A stretch of DNA of 64,000 nucleotides from Pseudomonas alkylphenolica (GCF_000746525.1 NZ_CP009048.1:4839501-4903500), one strand, 5' to 3'. Counted from the stretch's first letter, positions 20,957-29,633 are shown. Numbers and translations are program-made. The notes: generated by a model not told the origin, from the sequence alone.

Positions 20957-20975
20957 TATCCCCCCAGGGGGGATA
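20957..20975. promoter_or_regulatory. Palindromic operator TATC-C5-A-G5-GATA
   Basis: A perfect 19-base palindrome, TATCCCCCC-A-GGGGGGATA, lies in the 107-base divergent region between mreA (minus) and the His-rich gene at 21025 (plus). A G/C-tract flanked by A/T dyads is the known shape of CsoR/RcnR/FrmR operators. It probably controls both arms. Confidence 0.75.
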
Positions 20976-21024
20976 TATCAAGCACGCTTCAAATTCCTTG
21001 GAATTGGCCTGAAAGGCACCTGTG

Positions 21025-21381
21025 ATGTTTAGTCGTTCTCTATCAACGATGGTGATTCTTGCTCTCGCTCTGGCCGTTATCTCGGCGTGGGCGGGACATG
21101 CCTATACGTTGTCAGTGCCCGGCAAACATCCTGTAGCAGAGGTGGTGCAAGGAGCTGAGCATGATCACAGCCATGGCGCATCGACTTGTACACAGTGCTC
21201 CGACCATTACCACTCGCCATTAACCCCTGACCACCAGCACGAGACCCCTCAGCTGAGCTCTACGCTGCAGCTTTCTGCACAGCAGAAGCCTCTCGTGCGG
21301 CTCACCGCTCCAGCGCATTATCTCCCCCGATCTCCAATATTCCTGATCGAGCGCCCTCCCCGTCCTCCGATTGTTTCCTGA
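21025..21381 (+). CDS. Small His/Cys-rich secreted protein in the nickel block
   Basis: A 118-residue protein with an N-terminal hydrophobic segment (residues 5-27) and a mature part rich in His (EHDHSHGAS, SDHYHSPL, DHQHETPQ) with a Cys pair in STCTQCSD. The tail is Pro/Arg-rich. The start at 21025 has AAGG upstream; a GTG three bases earlier is also possible. It begins the arm divergent from mreA, just downstream of the palindrome. It may buffer periplasmic nickel or cobalt. Family not recognised. Confidence 0.65.
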   Translation: MFSRSLSTMVILALALAVISAWAGHAYTLSVPGKHPVAEVVQGAEHDHSHGASTCTQCSDHYHSPLTPDHQHETPQLSSTLQLSAQQKPLVRLTAPAHYLPRSPIFLIERPPRPPIVS

Positions 21382-21428
21382 CCATGGCCGCACAGCGGCT
21401 CAAGATCATTGCAACGTAGGATTGATCC

Positions 21429-22166
21429 ATGCACTTGTACCCAACAAGTGGCGGGGATGTGTTCGCTATGCGCCCACATCGACCGCTATTGCTGCTCTTT
21501 TTACTTGTCGCATCGCTTTGTTTAGGCATGCCCGAGGCGTTGGCTCATGCCGTCGCCGAGGGGGATAAAGGCTTTATTCAGGAAAGCTCGGGCGTGATGC
21601 TCTTGCCGTTCATCTACATGGGCGCCAAGCACATGATGACGGGGTACGACCACCTGTTGTTTCTGTTCGGGGTGATCTTCTTCCTGTACCGAATGAAGGA
21701 TGTCGGGCTCTACGTAACGCTGTTTGCCGCCGGGCATTCGGTCACCCTGTTACTAGGCGTGCTCACGGAAATCAGCATCAGCTCGTATGTCATCGACGCC
21801 ATCATCGGTTTCTCCGTGGTGTACAAGGCGCTCGACAACCTGGGCGCGTTTCAACGCTGGTTTGACTTCCAGCCGAACACCAAGGTAGCCACGCTGGTGT
21901 TTGGCCTGCTGCATGGTTTCGGCCTGGCGACTAAGATCCAAGAGTACGAGATCTCTTCAGATGGCCTAATTCCCAATCTGATTGCCTTCAACGTTGGCGT
22001 TGAAATCGGTCAGCTGTTGGCGCTTGGCAGCATTCTCATCCTGATCGGCTATTGGCGGCGGACAGCCAGCTTCTGGCGCCATGCCTACATCGCCAATGTC
22101 GCCATGATGAGTGCCGGCTTCCTACTTATGGGTTACCAGTTAACCGGCCTGCTTGTTTCCTCGTAA
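21429..22166 (+). CDS. HupE/UreJ-like membrane protein
   Basis: A 245-residue protein with a hydrophobic N-terminus and about seven membrane segments. The block GAKHMMTGYDHLLFLFGVIF, GHSVTLLLG and FGLLHGFGLATKIQ with conserved His residues is typical of HupE/UreJ-2 proteins, linked to nickel or cobalt uptake or permeation. AGGA lies 8-10 bases before the ATG. It is 47 bases after the His-rich gene. In this block, opposite the exporter, its direction of transport is unclear. Confidence 0.8.
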   Translation: MHLYPTSGGDVFAMRPHRPLLLLFLLVASLCLGMPEALAHAVAEGDKGFIQESSGVMLLPFIYMGAKHMMTGYDHLLFLFGVIFFLYRMKDVGLYVTLFAAGHSVTLLLGVLTEISISSYVIDAIIGFSVVYKALDNLGAFQRWFDFQPNTKVATLVFGLLHGFGLATKIQEYEISSDGLIPNLIAFNVGVEIGQLLALGSILILIGYWRRTASFWRHAYIANVAMMSAGFLLMGYQLTGLLVSS

Positions 22167-22178
22167 GGAATTCTGACT

Positions 22179-22835
22179 ATGTTCAATACCCCGCTTCCAA
22201 CTGCAAGTGAACTGCCCAGCAGCCGTCAGCTCGTCCGTTCTACCGTGATCGCTTTGGCAACTGCCTTGGGCCTGCTGGTGACGGTGGTGATGCCTTCGGA
22301 ATACGCCATTGATCCCACTGGGGTCGGTCGAGCTTTGGGGCTGACACAAATGGGTGAGCTGAAAATCATCTTAGCGCAAGAGGCATTGGCCGATGCTGCG
22401 CCACCACAACCAACCGCTGCTATTTCCACGTCCGTGGTCGCCCCAGCGCCGCAACCAGTGGCTCAAGTGCAGCCTGTGGCCACCCCGGCTGCACAACCCA
22501 CCACAGCAGCACCTGCGGCAAAAACGGACTACATGACCTTGACGCTCAAACCAGGCGAAGGCCGAGAAATCAAGCTGGAGATGCGCAAAGGCAGTACAGC
22601 CAGCTACGAGTGGACCGCGACTGGCCCGGTCAACCATGACACTCATGGAGAGACCTACAACGCAGCCCAAGGCGACTTCCACAGCTACAGCAAAGCCAAG
22701 CAGGTAAAGGGCGACGCAGGAGAGATCACTGCTCTATTTGACGGCACCCATGGTTGGTTCTGGCGTAACCGCACCAACAGCGACGTGACCGTCTCGTTGA
22801 AAACCTCTGGCGACTATCTCACTGTCAAAAAGTAA
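22179..22835 (+). CDS. Membrane-anchored periplasmic protein, unknown function
   Basis: A 218-residue protein with one N-terminal membrane segment (about residues 19-40), a Pro/Ala/Gln-rich linker (about 70-115) and a C-terminal globular domain of about 100 residues. The domain contains VNHDTHGETYN, GDFHSYSKAKQVK and LFDGTHGWFWRNRT, with several His and Trp. It begins 12 bases after the HupE-like gene. The relationship between linker and domain suggests a ligand-binding head on a stalk. The family is usually annotated only as a transmembrane anchor protein. Confidence 0.7.
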   Translation: MFNTPLPTASELPSSRQLVRSTVIALATALGLLVTVVMPSEYAIDPTGVGRALGLTQMGELKIILAQEALADAAPPQPTAAISTSVVAPAPQPVAQVQPVATPAAQPTTAAPAAKTDYMTLTLKPGEGREIKLEMRKGSTASYEWTATGPVNHDTHGETYNAAQGDFHSYSKAKQVKGDAGEITALFDGTHGWFWRNRTNSDVTVSLKTSGDYLTVKK

Positions 22836-22847
22836 CCCGCTGATACC

Positions 22848-22872
22848 GCGCTCCAACGAATCGTTGGGGCGC
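22848..22872 (+). terminator. Strong hairpin after the anchored-protein gene
   Basis: GCGC-T-CCAACGA pairs with TCGTTGG-G-GCGC with one internal mismatch. It starts about 12 bases after the stop codon. No T-run follows, so it may act as an mRNA end or processing site rather than as a strict terminator. Confidence 0.4.
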
Positions 22873-23114
22873 GCTTCATCACTTCCCTTAGGAAAAGAAT
22901 CTTATGAAGTTCCCAGCTGCGCTGCTCCCAGGGAGCAAGACCTATTCTCGAACTCATAGACTCCAACGCTACGCCTGTCCACAATGAATAGGATCTACAG
23001 AATTTCGAGACCTTCGGTCTGGTATGTGAGTACACCCCATCCGTGCAATTCACAATGTCTGCAACATCTCTTTCGAACAGAGCCTAGGCTTACGACAAAG
23101 TAATCATCCCGCAA

Positions 23115-24296
23115 ATGGCACTTACTCCCCTCATCACTCAAGACCGTATCCCAGGTGACCTACAGGATATGGTCGTTGATACCATGCGGCTCGACGCAGC
23201 ACTTCGCATCAACGTCCCCCCACCGCTACGGCTCCCTCTGATAGAGCATCTTCATAAGGTAAACTCGTATTACAGCAACAAAATTGAGGGTAACTCCGCT
23301 CTACCGGCAGACGTGTTAAGCACCCATGAAATGCCAACCGACGTCAAAGTCGCAAGTGAGTTGGAGGAGATTAAATGCCACATTGAAGCGCAGAAACGCC
23401 TGGCGGATGACCCAATCGCAGATTCGCTAATCTGTACCAGGGACGCAGTCGCACGTATGCACCGGGAGCTCTACAAAGGCATACCCGACGTGCTACTGGA
23501 CATGAAAGTCAACGACGATGGTGAGAGCATCCGTATGGTCCCGGGGCAGTTCAGGGATCGGGGTGTTAGGGTCGGCAAGCACATCCCGCCAACTGCCGAG
23601 AAACTTATGTCCTACATGAATTGGTTCGAAACCGCCTACCGGTTGGACCGGCACCACGGCATCTCACCAATTCTGGCTGCTGCAGCTGCGCATCACCGAC
23701 TGATGTGGATTCACCCATTCGTGGATGGTAATGGCCGCACGGGTCGCCTATTCACCGACCAGTATCTCAAGGCCAGTGGTCTGGGTGGTTCAGACCTGTG
23801 GTCAATGTCCCGAGGCTTCGGCCGCAACGCCGAGGCGTACTATGCAGCGCTGAATGCTGCTGACCATGTTCGCAAAGGCGATCTCGACGGACGTGGCGAG
23901 CTCTCCGATGCAGGGTTGCTGAAATTCACTCGCTACTTCGTCGAGACCGCTCTCGATCAGGTGAATTATTTCAGCTCCATACTAGAACCCCGGATGCTGA
24001 ATCAGCGGATCGACAACTACTTCCAACAGCGGCATCAGGAAGCTTTCTACACCATAAAAGGTGAGGTGTTGCCGGAGTTCAGCATCAAGGCTTGCGAAAT
24101 CTACAAGGATTTGCTGTGCCACGGTGATCAGTCGAACGTCGCTATCCAAATCAAAATGGGCTTAAGCGAAAGTACAACCCGAACCCTTCTTTCGCAGATG
24201 GCCGACGAGGGGTTGATCAAATGGGAGGGACTCAAGTCGGTTTCTCTAAGCCTGTCCCCTTACTCTATCGAGTTCCTGTTCCCGTCCCTCTGGTAA
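23115..24296 (+). CDS. Fic-domain AMP-transferase, class II
   Basis: A 393-residue Fic protein that would AMPylate a target protein. The catalytic motif HPFVDGNGRTGRLF has its His at residue 200. Upstream, SNKIEGN at 54-60 fits the inhibitory (S/T)xxxE(G/N) motif (S54, E58, G59), which marks class II enzymes with an intramolecular brake. The C-terminus (about 325-393) looks like a winged helix (SESTTRTLLSQMADEGLIK). No antitoxin-like partner is adjacent. The hosts and targets are unknown; such proteins can be stand-alone regulators or defence factors. There is no strong ribosome binding site. Confidence 0.9.
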   Translation: MALTPLITQDRIPGDLQDMVVDTMRLDAALRINVPPPLRLPLIEHLHKVNSYYSNKIEGNSALPADVLSTHEMPTDVKVASELEEIKCHIEAQKRLADDPIADSLICTRDAVARMHRELYKGIPDVLLDMKVNDDGESIRMVPGQFRDRGVRVGKHIPPTAEKLMSYMNWFETAYRLDRHHGISPILAAAAAHHRLMWIHPFVDGNGRTGRLFTDQYLKASGLGGSDLWSMSRGFGRNAEAYYAALNAADHVRKGDLDGRGELSDAGLLKFTRYFVETALDQVNYFSSILEPRMLNQRIDNYFQQRHQEAFYTIKGEVLPEFSIKACEIYKDLLCHGDQSNVAIQIKMGLSESTTRTLLSQMADEGLIKWEGLKSVSLSLSPYSIEFLFPSLW

Positions 24297-24511
24297 TCGA
24301 TTGGCCTTGAACGTCATAAGCTGAGACTTAATCGCCGCCGCCCCCTGACCTCAAGTCTGATCCCTTTGAGCCCCACTTTCTGAGCCGAGAGCGGTCAATC
24401 ATGAGCGACTGCTTTCCCCCCCAAAGCAGACCTTCCTAAGTCACCCCATGAAACGGAGCGCTGATTGCTACTGGCAGAGAAGGGATGTCAATCTGGGCGC
24501 AGGTGAGCAGA

Positions 24512-24577
24512 TCAGCTCTCACAGCTGAACAGCATCACTTCGTTTCTGCCGCGCTGCTTGGCTTCGTACATGGCTTG
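24512..24577 (-). pseudogene. Fossil of a diguanylate cyclase C-terminus
   Basis: The minus strand reads RYQAMYEAKQRGRNEVMLF followed by SCES and a stop. YEAKQRGRNEV matches the last helix and strand of GGDEF domains (A-x-x-A-(L/M)-Y-x-A-K-x-x-G-R-N). Nothing else of the gene remains in frame upstream. Confidence 0.7.
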
Positions 24578-24649
24578 ATAGCGGCCTTGCTAAGGTTGTC
24601 GGTATCTTGTGCGTGATGTGGGTACCCTTCAGCTATGCCTGAGCGCGAC

Positions 24650-24663
24650 TTACGAAGATGTAA
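24650..24663 (+). promoter_or_regulatory. CopR-type box
   Basis: CTTAC-GAAGAT-GTAAT (24649-24664) has perfect TTAC and GTAA halves and a 6-base spacer. It is 69 bases before the start at 24732. Confidence 0.65.
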
Positions 24664-24731
24664 TCGGCCCATCATTCGAACGACAGGTCCATTCCCATAA
24701 GATTCAGTCACGTCAAATAGGAGTGATGAAC

Positions 24732-25064
24732 ATGAGAATTTTTAAAGGAATTGCCGCTTTGCTGATCCTGACCGCATCCTCGACAGCATTGGCTGAGGGC
24801 GGATCCGACCGATTGCACGGAAAGATGATTCAGGCGAATGAACAAGCTATGCGCGCTTATGCCGCTGCCAATGGAAAAAAACCACCAGAGGTAACCCACT
24901 ATCGCTACGGGATGAAACTCGACATTGCGAAAGTGATCAGTATGACCTCGAACCGGGACACCTGTGACGTGATGCCGGCGCAAATGACCTATGAAGACTC
25001 GACTGGAAAGCTCAACATTCTTGAGTACCGCACAGCCGGCATAGGTTGCCGAGGTCAGAGTTGA
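24732..25064 (+). CDS. Small PtrA-N/DUF2790 two-module periplasmic protein
   Basis: A 110-residue protein. The chosen ATG (24732) is 8 bases after AGGAG; an ATG six bases earlier is too close. After a signal peptide (...TASSTALA) comes the AEGGSDR module (residues about 21-45), then a DUF2790 domain: HYRYGMKLDIAKVI, two Cys (TCDVMPAQ; GIGC) and MTYEDSTGKLNI. It joins the AEGG start of 29820 and 30278 with the DUF2790 body of 2258. It sits just before the DUF411 end of the cop operon, on the opposite strand, with a shared terminator. Copper induction is inferred. Confidence 0.85.
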   Translation: MRIFKGIAALLILTASSTALAEGGSDRLHGKMIQANEQAMRAYAAANGKKPPEVTHYRYGMKLDIAKVISMTSNRDTCDVMPAQMTYEDSTGKLNILEYRTAGIGCRGQS

Positions 25065-25086
25065 CTGATCAGGATGCCCTCCCCAC

Positions 25087-25121
25087 AATAAAAACGGCGC
25101 CTACAATGCGCCGTTTTTATT
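25087..25121. terminator. Bidirectional terminator between convergent genes
   Basis: A perfect 14-base stem (25087-25100 with 25108-25121, 7-base loop) has a T-run on each strand. It separates the gene ending at 25064 from the cop operon ending at 25136. Confidence 0.9.
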
Positions 25122-25135
25122 GGTCTAAGGAAGGG

Positions 25136-25591
25136 TTAGTGGCCTGGATATTCTGCAACCACTTCATCACCTCCGCTCTTGGTGAGGCCGATGACCTGAT
25201 AAGCATGCGTAACGCCATCCACCTCTATCCCTGGAGAGCCTGCGGGCATCCCTGGCACAGCAATGCCCAGCAGGTCACTTCGCTTTGCCAGCTCTCGAAC
25301 TTGTTCAGCTGGGACATGTCCCTCGACAAACTTTCCGTCGATCACTGCGGTGTGACAGGACGCTAAACGTGGCACGACCCCGAGATTCTGCTTTACAGCA
25401 CTCATATCGGTTTCAACGTGATCGATGACCTTGAAACCATTCTGTTCCATGTATGCAACCCACTTTGTACAACACCCGCAGTTTGCATCTCGGTGCACAT
25501 CGATCGCGGTTGGCACGGCTGCGTAAACCGGCGGTAGCGTGAGAAATGCAGCAAGGGCGGTCAACCTCAGGAAGCGGCTTTTAACTTTCAT
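25136..25591 (-). CDS. DUF411 periplasmic copper-associated protein
   Basis: A 151-residue protein with a signal peptide (...PPVYA) and a DUF411 domain. The key Cys motif is ANCGCCTKW and a further Cys lies in LASCHTAV. DUF411 proteins are commonly found in copper clusters and are thought to bind metal, but no function is firmly shown. The ATG at 25591 has AGGAG upstream and overlaps the end of the cytochrome gene by 11 bases. It is the last gene of the copA-copB operon. Confidence 0.9.
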   Translation of the reverse strand: MKVKSRFLRLTALAAFLTLPPVYAAVPTAIDVHRDANCGCCTKWVAYMEQNGFKVIDHVETDMSAVKQNLGVVPRLASCHTAVIDGKFVEGHVPAEQVRELAKRSDLLGIAVPGMPAGSPGIEVDGVTHAYQVIGLTKSGGDEVVAEYPGH

Positions 25592-26372
25592 GGGGATGCT
25601 CCTTTCCATCACTGTGCGTATGAGTCTTCGGAGTCGGCTTGGAGTGATGATCACTATCAGCTTCGGCCGCGTCATGACCGCCATGATGGTCGGTGTCAGG
25701 CTTGGCGCTGGCGGGATCAGCGGAAGGTGAATGATGCGCCTCTGCTTGCCCCATATCGTGATGGCCTCCTGTGGAGGCAGGCTTGCTGTTGTGGCCAGGC
25801 TCATTCCTGCCATGCTGACCTTCATGATTGTGCATCTCACTTTCCCCACCGCCGTGCTGGTGCCCGCCACTGGTTGCTACCAGCGCTTTGTACTGCTCAG
25901 CGTTCATCTGCGGTAGCTGGTCCAGAAATGCGACAATGCCCCAGATATATTGATCACCCATGCTCTTGCCCCAAGCAGGCATGCCGGTGGCCTTAATACC
26001 ATGTTTGATGGTCCAGAACGCAGCGGCGGGACCATCGTCTAGGCCAATCTTGGTGAGGTTGGGAGGAGACGGATACAGTGCTTGGCTGAGCTCAGTCTTA
26101 TCAACCCCTGGGGCGAGATGACAGCCGATACACATGGCATTGTAGTTCCCGGCGCCAGTACGAATCAGGGTTTCATCCTTTAGATTCGGTACCTCGATAT
26201 CTCGTGCGCGAACCTCGATAGAGCGATCCCGCGCCATGGAGAGGAATGCATGGACTGCCGGAAAGTGAGGATCATCAGCACCAACGTTGACCAAGCCGAA
26301 ATACGCGACCCCCAGAACAGCCGCACTACCCAAGGCGCCTGCTGCCACAAGCGTTGTAATTGTTTTCTTCAT
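25581..26372 (-). CDS. Cytochrome c with His-rich tail
   Basis: A 263-residue periplasmic protein, anchored by an N-terminal hydrophobic segment. A single haem site CIGCH is at about residue 82, and the distal Met lies in ATGMPAWG. The C-terminal 90 residues are dominated by His, Gly and Asp (GGHQHGGGES, GHHDMGQ, DTDHHGGHD, HTHSDGKEH), a probable copper sink. It lies between copB and DUF411, with overlaps or gaps of under 12 bases. An electron-transfer role for copper oxidation is a guess from context. Confidence 0.9.
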   Translation of the reverse strand: MKKTITTLVAAGALGSAAVLGVAYFGLVNVGADDPHFPAVHAFLSMARDRSIEVRARDIEVPNLKDETLIRTGAGNYNAMCIGCHLAPGVDKTELSQALYPSPPNLTKIGLDDGPAAAFWTIKHGIKATGMPAWGKSMGDQYIWGIVAFLDQLPQMNAEQYKALVATSGGHQHGGGESEMHNHEGQHGRNEPGHNSKPASTGGHHDMGQAEAHHSPSADPASAKPDTDHHGGHDAAEADSDHHSKPTPKTHTHSDGKEHPHES

Positions 26373-26381
26373 GTCAGGTGC

Positions 26382-27461
26382 TCAAAACCACATCCGAATA
26401 CCAGCAACGAATCGAGCTTCATCCACATCCCCATCTTCTTCGCGAATCAGGTCTGCGGTTTTGCCGTAGGAGCGGCTCCAGGTGACGCCTATGTAGGGTG
26501 CAAATTGGCGAACGAGCTCATATCGTAAGCGCAGTCCAACTTCGGTGTTGGCGAGACCGGAACCTACGCCGCGCGCAGGATCGTTTTTGCCATAGAAATT
26601 AGCTTCTGCGGTAGGCTGCAGGATCAGGCGATTAGTCAGGAGAATGTCGTACTCGCCTTCCAGCCGTGCGGCGCTCTGACCATTCTCACCAATGAAAGCG
26701 GTAGCTTCAGCTTCGAATTCGTACAGCGCCATGCCCTGAATACCGAAAGCTGCCCATGTCTGGGGAGATTCTGGTTTGAAATCCTGGCGAACCCCAGCAA
26801 CCACATCCCACCAAGGACCGATTGAGCGCCCGTATAAAAGCTGGAGCTCGGCATCCTCGGTAACGCCATTTGTGCGCTCGCCCTCAGAACGGATCCATAG
26901 CCGGTTGATGTCGCCCCCAACCCATCCCGAAGCATCCCAAGCCAGCGTGCTGCCTTCGTCTGCGTCCTGGTACTCAAGCTGATCCAACAAGAAGAAGCTG
27001 TTGATACCGCTATCGTGAACTTCATGACCGCCCAGTGGAGGAAACGCCGCGTTTCGGTCCGCATCAGTCAGTACAGGAATCGGAGTACGACTGGTCGTCG
27101 TGGGGGCATTAGCAGAACCGTGGTCCATCTTCGAATGATCCATGGCCCCGTGATCCATACCTTCCATGCTCCCATGGCCCATCTTGCTATGGTCCATGGA
27201 GTCCTTGCTTCCCTGCATGGAGCTATGATCCATCTTGCTGTGATCAACAGAAGTGGCCTTTTTCGGCTGCTTGCTTGCCCCCATCTGGCTGTGGTCCATT
27301 CCCTGCATCGCGCTTTGTGAAGAGGCTGGATCCGTTTGCATAGACCCATGCCCCATCGCTGAATGGTCCATTTCTTCAGCCGCAAAGCTAGGCGCACCAT
27401 TCAGTGCGCTGAGGGACACAGCCAATGCCAAGAGCGATGGTCGTGCCAGCCTATTGGTCAT
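26382..27461 (-). CDS. copB: CopB outer-membrane copper resistance protein
   Basis: A 359-residue CopB-family protein. A signal peptide (...APSFAA) is followed by a Met/His-rich region of about 90 residues with MDHSxM repeats ([33 protein letters not shown]). The C-terminal beta-barrel domain (from about 130) has the family's [16 protein letters not shown] and ends in an aromatic residue (FVAGIRMWF), as outer-membrane barrels do. It probably sequesters or exports copper. It overlaps the preceding small Met-rich gene by 11 bases. Confidence 0.95.
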   Translation of the reverse strand: MTNRLARPSLLALAVSLSALNGAPSFAAEEMDHSAMGHGSMQTDPASSQSAMQGMDHSQMGASKQPKKATSVDHSKMDHSSMQGSKDSMDHSKMGHGSMEGMDHGAMDHSKMDHGSANAPTTTSRTPIPVLTDADRNAAFPPLGGHEVHDSGINSFFLLDQLEYQDADEGSTLAWDASGWVGGDINRLWIRSEGERTNGVTEDAELQLLYGRSIGPWWDVVAGVRQDFKPESPQTWAAFGIQGMALYEFEAEATAFIGENGQSAARLEGEYDILLTNRLILQPTAEANFYGKNDPARGVGSGLANTEVGLRLRYELVRQFAPYIGVTWSRSYGKTADLIREEDGDVDEARFVAGIRMWF

Positions 27462-27780
27462 CTTTCCCTGCCTTAGCTTTGTCGCCGCCGTGCGAATCCA
27501 TCATTTCGCTGTGATCCATGCCTTCCATCGACCCATGATCCATACCCTTCATAGATCCATGGTCCATGCCTTTCATAGAGCCATGATCCATTCCTTCGGC
27601 TTGCTTACCCTGTGCGCCCTTGGTTCCGGCGTTGGATTTAGCTGAACTCGGGGCGTCAGCAGACTTCTGGGTATGTTGCTCATGATTTTCACTGGACCAC
27701 GAGGAAGGGGCATAAACAGCAAGAAGACCTACCATGGCGGCAGAGAAGAAAAAGGCGCTACGTTTCATTGGTTTGCTCAT
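27451..27780 (-). CDS. Small Met/His-rich periplasmic copper protein
   Basis: A 109-residue protein between copA and copB. After a signal peptide-like segment (residues 8-25) comes a polar region and then tandem GMDHGSMK / GMDHGSME / GMDHSEM repeats, the same MDHxxM motif as in CopA and CopB. The ATG at 27780 has GGAGA upstream; the longer frame from 27867 lies inside copA. Such repeats bind Cu(I)/Cu(II). It starts 14 bases after copA and overlaps copB, so the three are translated together. Confidence 0.85.
   Translation of the reverse strand: MSKPMKRSAFFFSAAMVGLLAVYAPSSWSSENHEQHTQKSADAPSSAKSNAGTKGAQGKQAEGMDHGSMKGMDHGSMKGMDHGSMEGMDHSEMMDSHGGDKAKAGKDDQ
27501..27592. repeat. Tandem 24-base repeats (GMDHGSMK units)
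   Basis: About four adjacent copies of a 24-base unit encode GMDHGSM-type octapeptides in the small Met-rich gene. They are related in DNA and protein to the repeats in copA at 28338-28462. Confidence 0.8.
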
Positions 27781-27794
27781 CTCAGATCTCCAGA

Positions 27795-29633
27795 TTATTC
27801 GTCCACACGGACTTCTCGGAACATGCCCATTTCCATGTGGAGCAGTAAGTGGCAGTGATAGGCCCATCGCCCTAAAGCATCGGCAGTCACGCGATAACTT
27901 CGTTTTGAGCCAGGAGGCATGTCGATAGTGTGTTTGCGCACCATGAAGTTACCGTTCTCGTCCTCCAGGTCGCTCCACATGCCGTGGAGATGGATGGGAT
28001 GAGTCATCATGGTGTCGTTGACCAAAGTGAGGCGAAGACGCTCGCCGTACTTGAGGCGCAGGGGTTCTGCATCAGAAAACTTAATCCCATCAAAGGACCA
28101 TGAGAACTTTTCCATATGCCCGGTGAGGTGTAGTTCGATAGTGCGACCAGGCTCTCGGCCGTCTGGATCAATGAAAGTGCTTCGCAGATCCGCATACGTC
28201 AGAACACGGCGTCCATTGTTGCGCAGTCCGATTCCTGGATCGCTCAACTTAGGCGTTGGCGACATCGTCTGCATGTCGACCAAGGGGTTGTTGGTCTCCG
28301 AATCTGGGTGAGCCTGCATGGCTCCGCGCATTCCAAACATGCTGCTGTGATCCATGTCGGCCATCTTGCTGTGGTCCATCCCAGCCATCTTGCTGTGATC
28401 CATGCTGGCCATGCTGCTATGGTCCATCCCAGCCATCTTGCTGTGATCCATGCCGGCCATGCCAGGCATACCGCCCTGCGTTGACCCGTGATCCATTCCG
28501 CCCATATCGCCGTGATCCATGCCCATATCGCTCATCGAGATGAGAGGACGCGGATCAACTGCTGGCACGGGAGCTTGCAAACCTTCACGTACGGCCAATG
28601 TGCCCCTGGAGTACCCTGTGCGATCCATGGTTTGCGCGAAAATGGTATAAGCCTGCGCGTCATCCGGCTCGACAATTACATCGTAAGTTTCTGCAACCGC
28701 TATTCGAAACTCATCGACCTTCATCGGTTTGACATGCTGTCCGTCGGCTGCGACCACAGTCATTTTCAAACCGGGAATCCGCACATCGAAGTACGTCATG
28801 GCCGAGGCGTTGATAAAGCGCAGCCGGATTTTTTCGCCCGGCTTGAAGATGCCCGTCCAGTTGCTGCCCGGGGCCTGGCCATTCATGAGATAGGTGTAGG
28901 TATAGCCGCTCACATCAGCCAGATCGGTTGGACTCATGTTCATCTCAGCCCACATTTTCCGATCCGCCACGGCAGCTGACCATCCCATCTCGCTTACGTC
29001 GTTGACGAAATCGCCAACCGTGCGTTTGTGGTAGTTGTAATAGTCCGACTGCTTCTTGAGCTTGGAAAGAACTCTGGCAGGGTCCTCATCGGTCCAGTCG
29101 CTAAGCATGACCACGTAATCCCGTTCATAGGTGAACGGCTCGGGCTCCTTTGCATCGATGACCAATGCACCGTACACCCCGACTTGTTCCTGTAGCCCAG
29201 AATGGCTGTGGTACCAGTAGGTCCCGTTCTGATGGACCTTGAACTTGTACTCATACATGCCATCAGGTGCGATGCCATGGAAGCTCAGGCCAGGCACCCC
29301 ATCCATGTTCGCCGGCAGGATGATGCCGTGCCAATGGATGGAAGTATCCTGCTTCAATCGGTTGCGAACTCGTAGCGTGACAGTGTCACCTTCGCGCCAC
29401 CGAAGAATTGGTCCAGGCAGCGAACCGTTGATCGCCATTGCCGTACGAGCCGCTCCGGTGATGTTGACCGGCAGTTCACCGATGTACAGATCAAAATCGG
29501 TGCCTGTCAGCACATTAGGTTGGCCAGGGCTGGTCACGGCCCAGACCGGCGTGCGCCACATGCCCAATCCACCAAGTAGTCCAGTAGCGGCCAGGCCTTT
29601 GACGAAGGATCGTCTCGTGGTTTTGCTTTGCAT
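27795..29633 (-). CDS. copA: CopA periplasmic multicopper oxidase
   Basis: A 612-residue PcoA/CopA-type multicopper oxidase that oxidises Cu(I) in the periplasm. It has a Tat signal (RRSFVKG, residues 7-13). Cupredoxin ligand blocks are IHWHGIILP, TYWYHSHSG, MTHPIHLHGMW and the C-terminal HCHLLLHMEMGMF. A central Met/His-rich insert (residues about 365-430) holds MDHSxMAG repeats. It is the first gene of copA, small Met-rich gene, copB, cytochrome c, DUF411. A CopR-type box is 166 bases upstream. Family identification is certain. Confidence 0.97.
   Translation of the reverse strand: MQSKTTRRSFVKGLAATGLLGGLGMWRTPVWAVTSPGQPNVLTGTDFDLYIGELPVNITGAARTAMAINGSLPGPILRWREGDTVTLRVRNRLKQDTSIHWHGIILPANMDGVPGLSFHGIAPDGMYEYKFKVHQNGTYWYHSHSGLQEQVGVYGALVIDAKEPEPFTYERDYVVMLSDWTDEDPARVLSKLKKQSDYYNYHKRTVGDFVNDVSEMGWSAAVADRKMWAEMNMSPTDLADVSGYTYTYLMNGQAPGSNWTGIFKPGEKIRLRFINASAMTYFDVRIPGLKMTVVAADGQHVKPMKVDEFRIAVAETYDVIVEPDDAQAYTIFAQTMDRTGYSRGTLAVREGLQAPVPAVDPRPLISMSDMGMDHGDMGGMDHGSTQGGMPGMAGMDHSKMAGMDHSSMASMDHSKMAGMDHSKMADMDHSSMFGMRGAMQAHPDSETNNPLVDMQTMSPTPKLSDPGIGLRNNGRRVLTYADLRSTFIDPDGREPGRTIELHLTGHMEKFSWSFDGIKFSDAEPLRLKYGERLRLTLVNDTMMTHPIHLHGMWSDLEDENGNFMVRKHTIDMPPGSKRSYRVTADALGRWAYHCHLLLHMEMGMFREVRVDE
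28338..28462. repeat. Tandem 24-base repeats in copA
   Basis: Five consecutive 24-base units encode MDHS(K/S)MAG-type octapeptides. The spacing is exact, and units differ by only a few bases, so copy-number change by slippage or recombination is likely. Confidence 0.85.

Larger units (their letters stand above)
24297..24731. other. Intergenic region with a GGDEF fossil and a metal box
   Basis: No complete gene. A GGDEF C-terminal fragment sits at 24512-24577 on the minus strand, and a CopR-type box at 24650-24663. The rest shows nothing recognised. Confidence 0.5.

Noticed and set aside
24609..24725. Longer frame before the DUF2790 gene
   Set aside because: It would bury the signal peptide and run through the CopR-type box at 24650-24663.
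24726..24731. ATG at 24726 as the start of the PtrA-N/DUF2790 gene
   Set aside because: Only two bases separate it from AGGAG; the ATG at 24732 has ideal spacing of eight.
28338..28462. Regular 24-base repeats as a possible CRISPR array
   Set aside because: There are no unique spacers. The repeats encode MDHSxMAG units in frame with copA.
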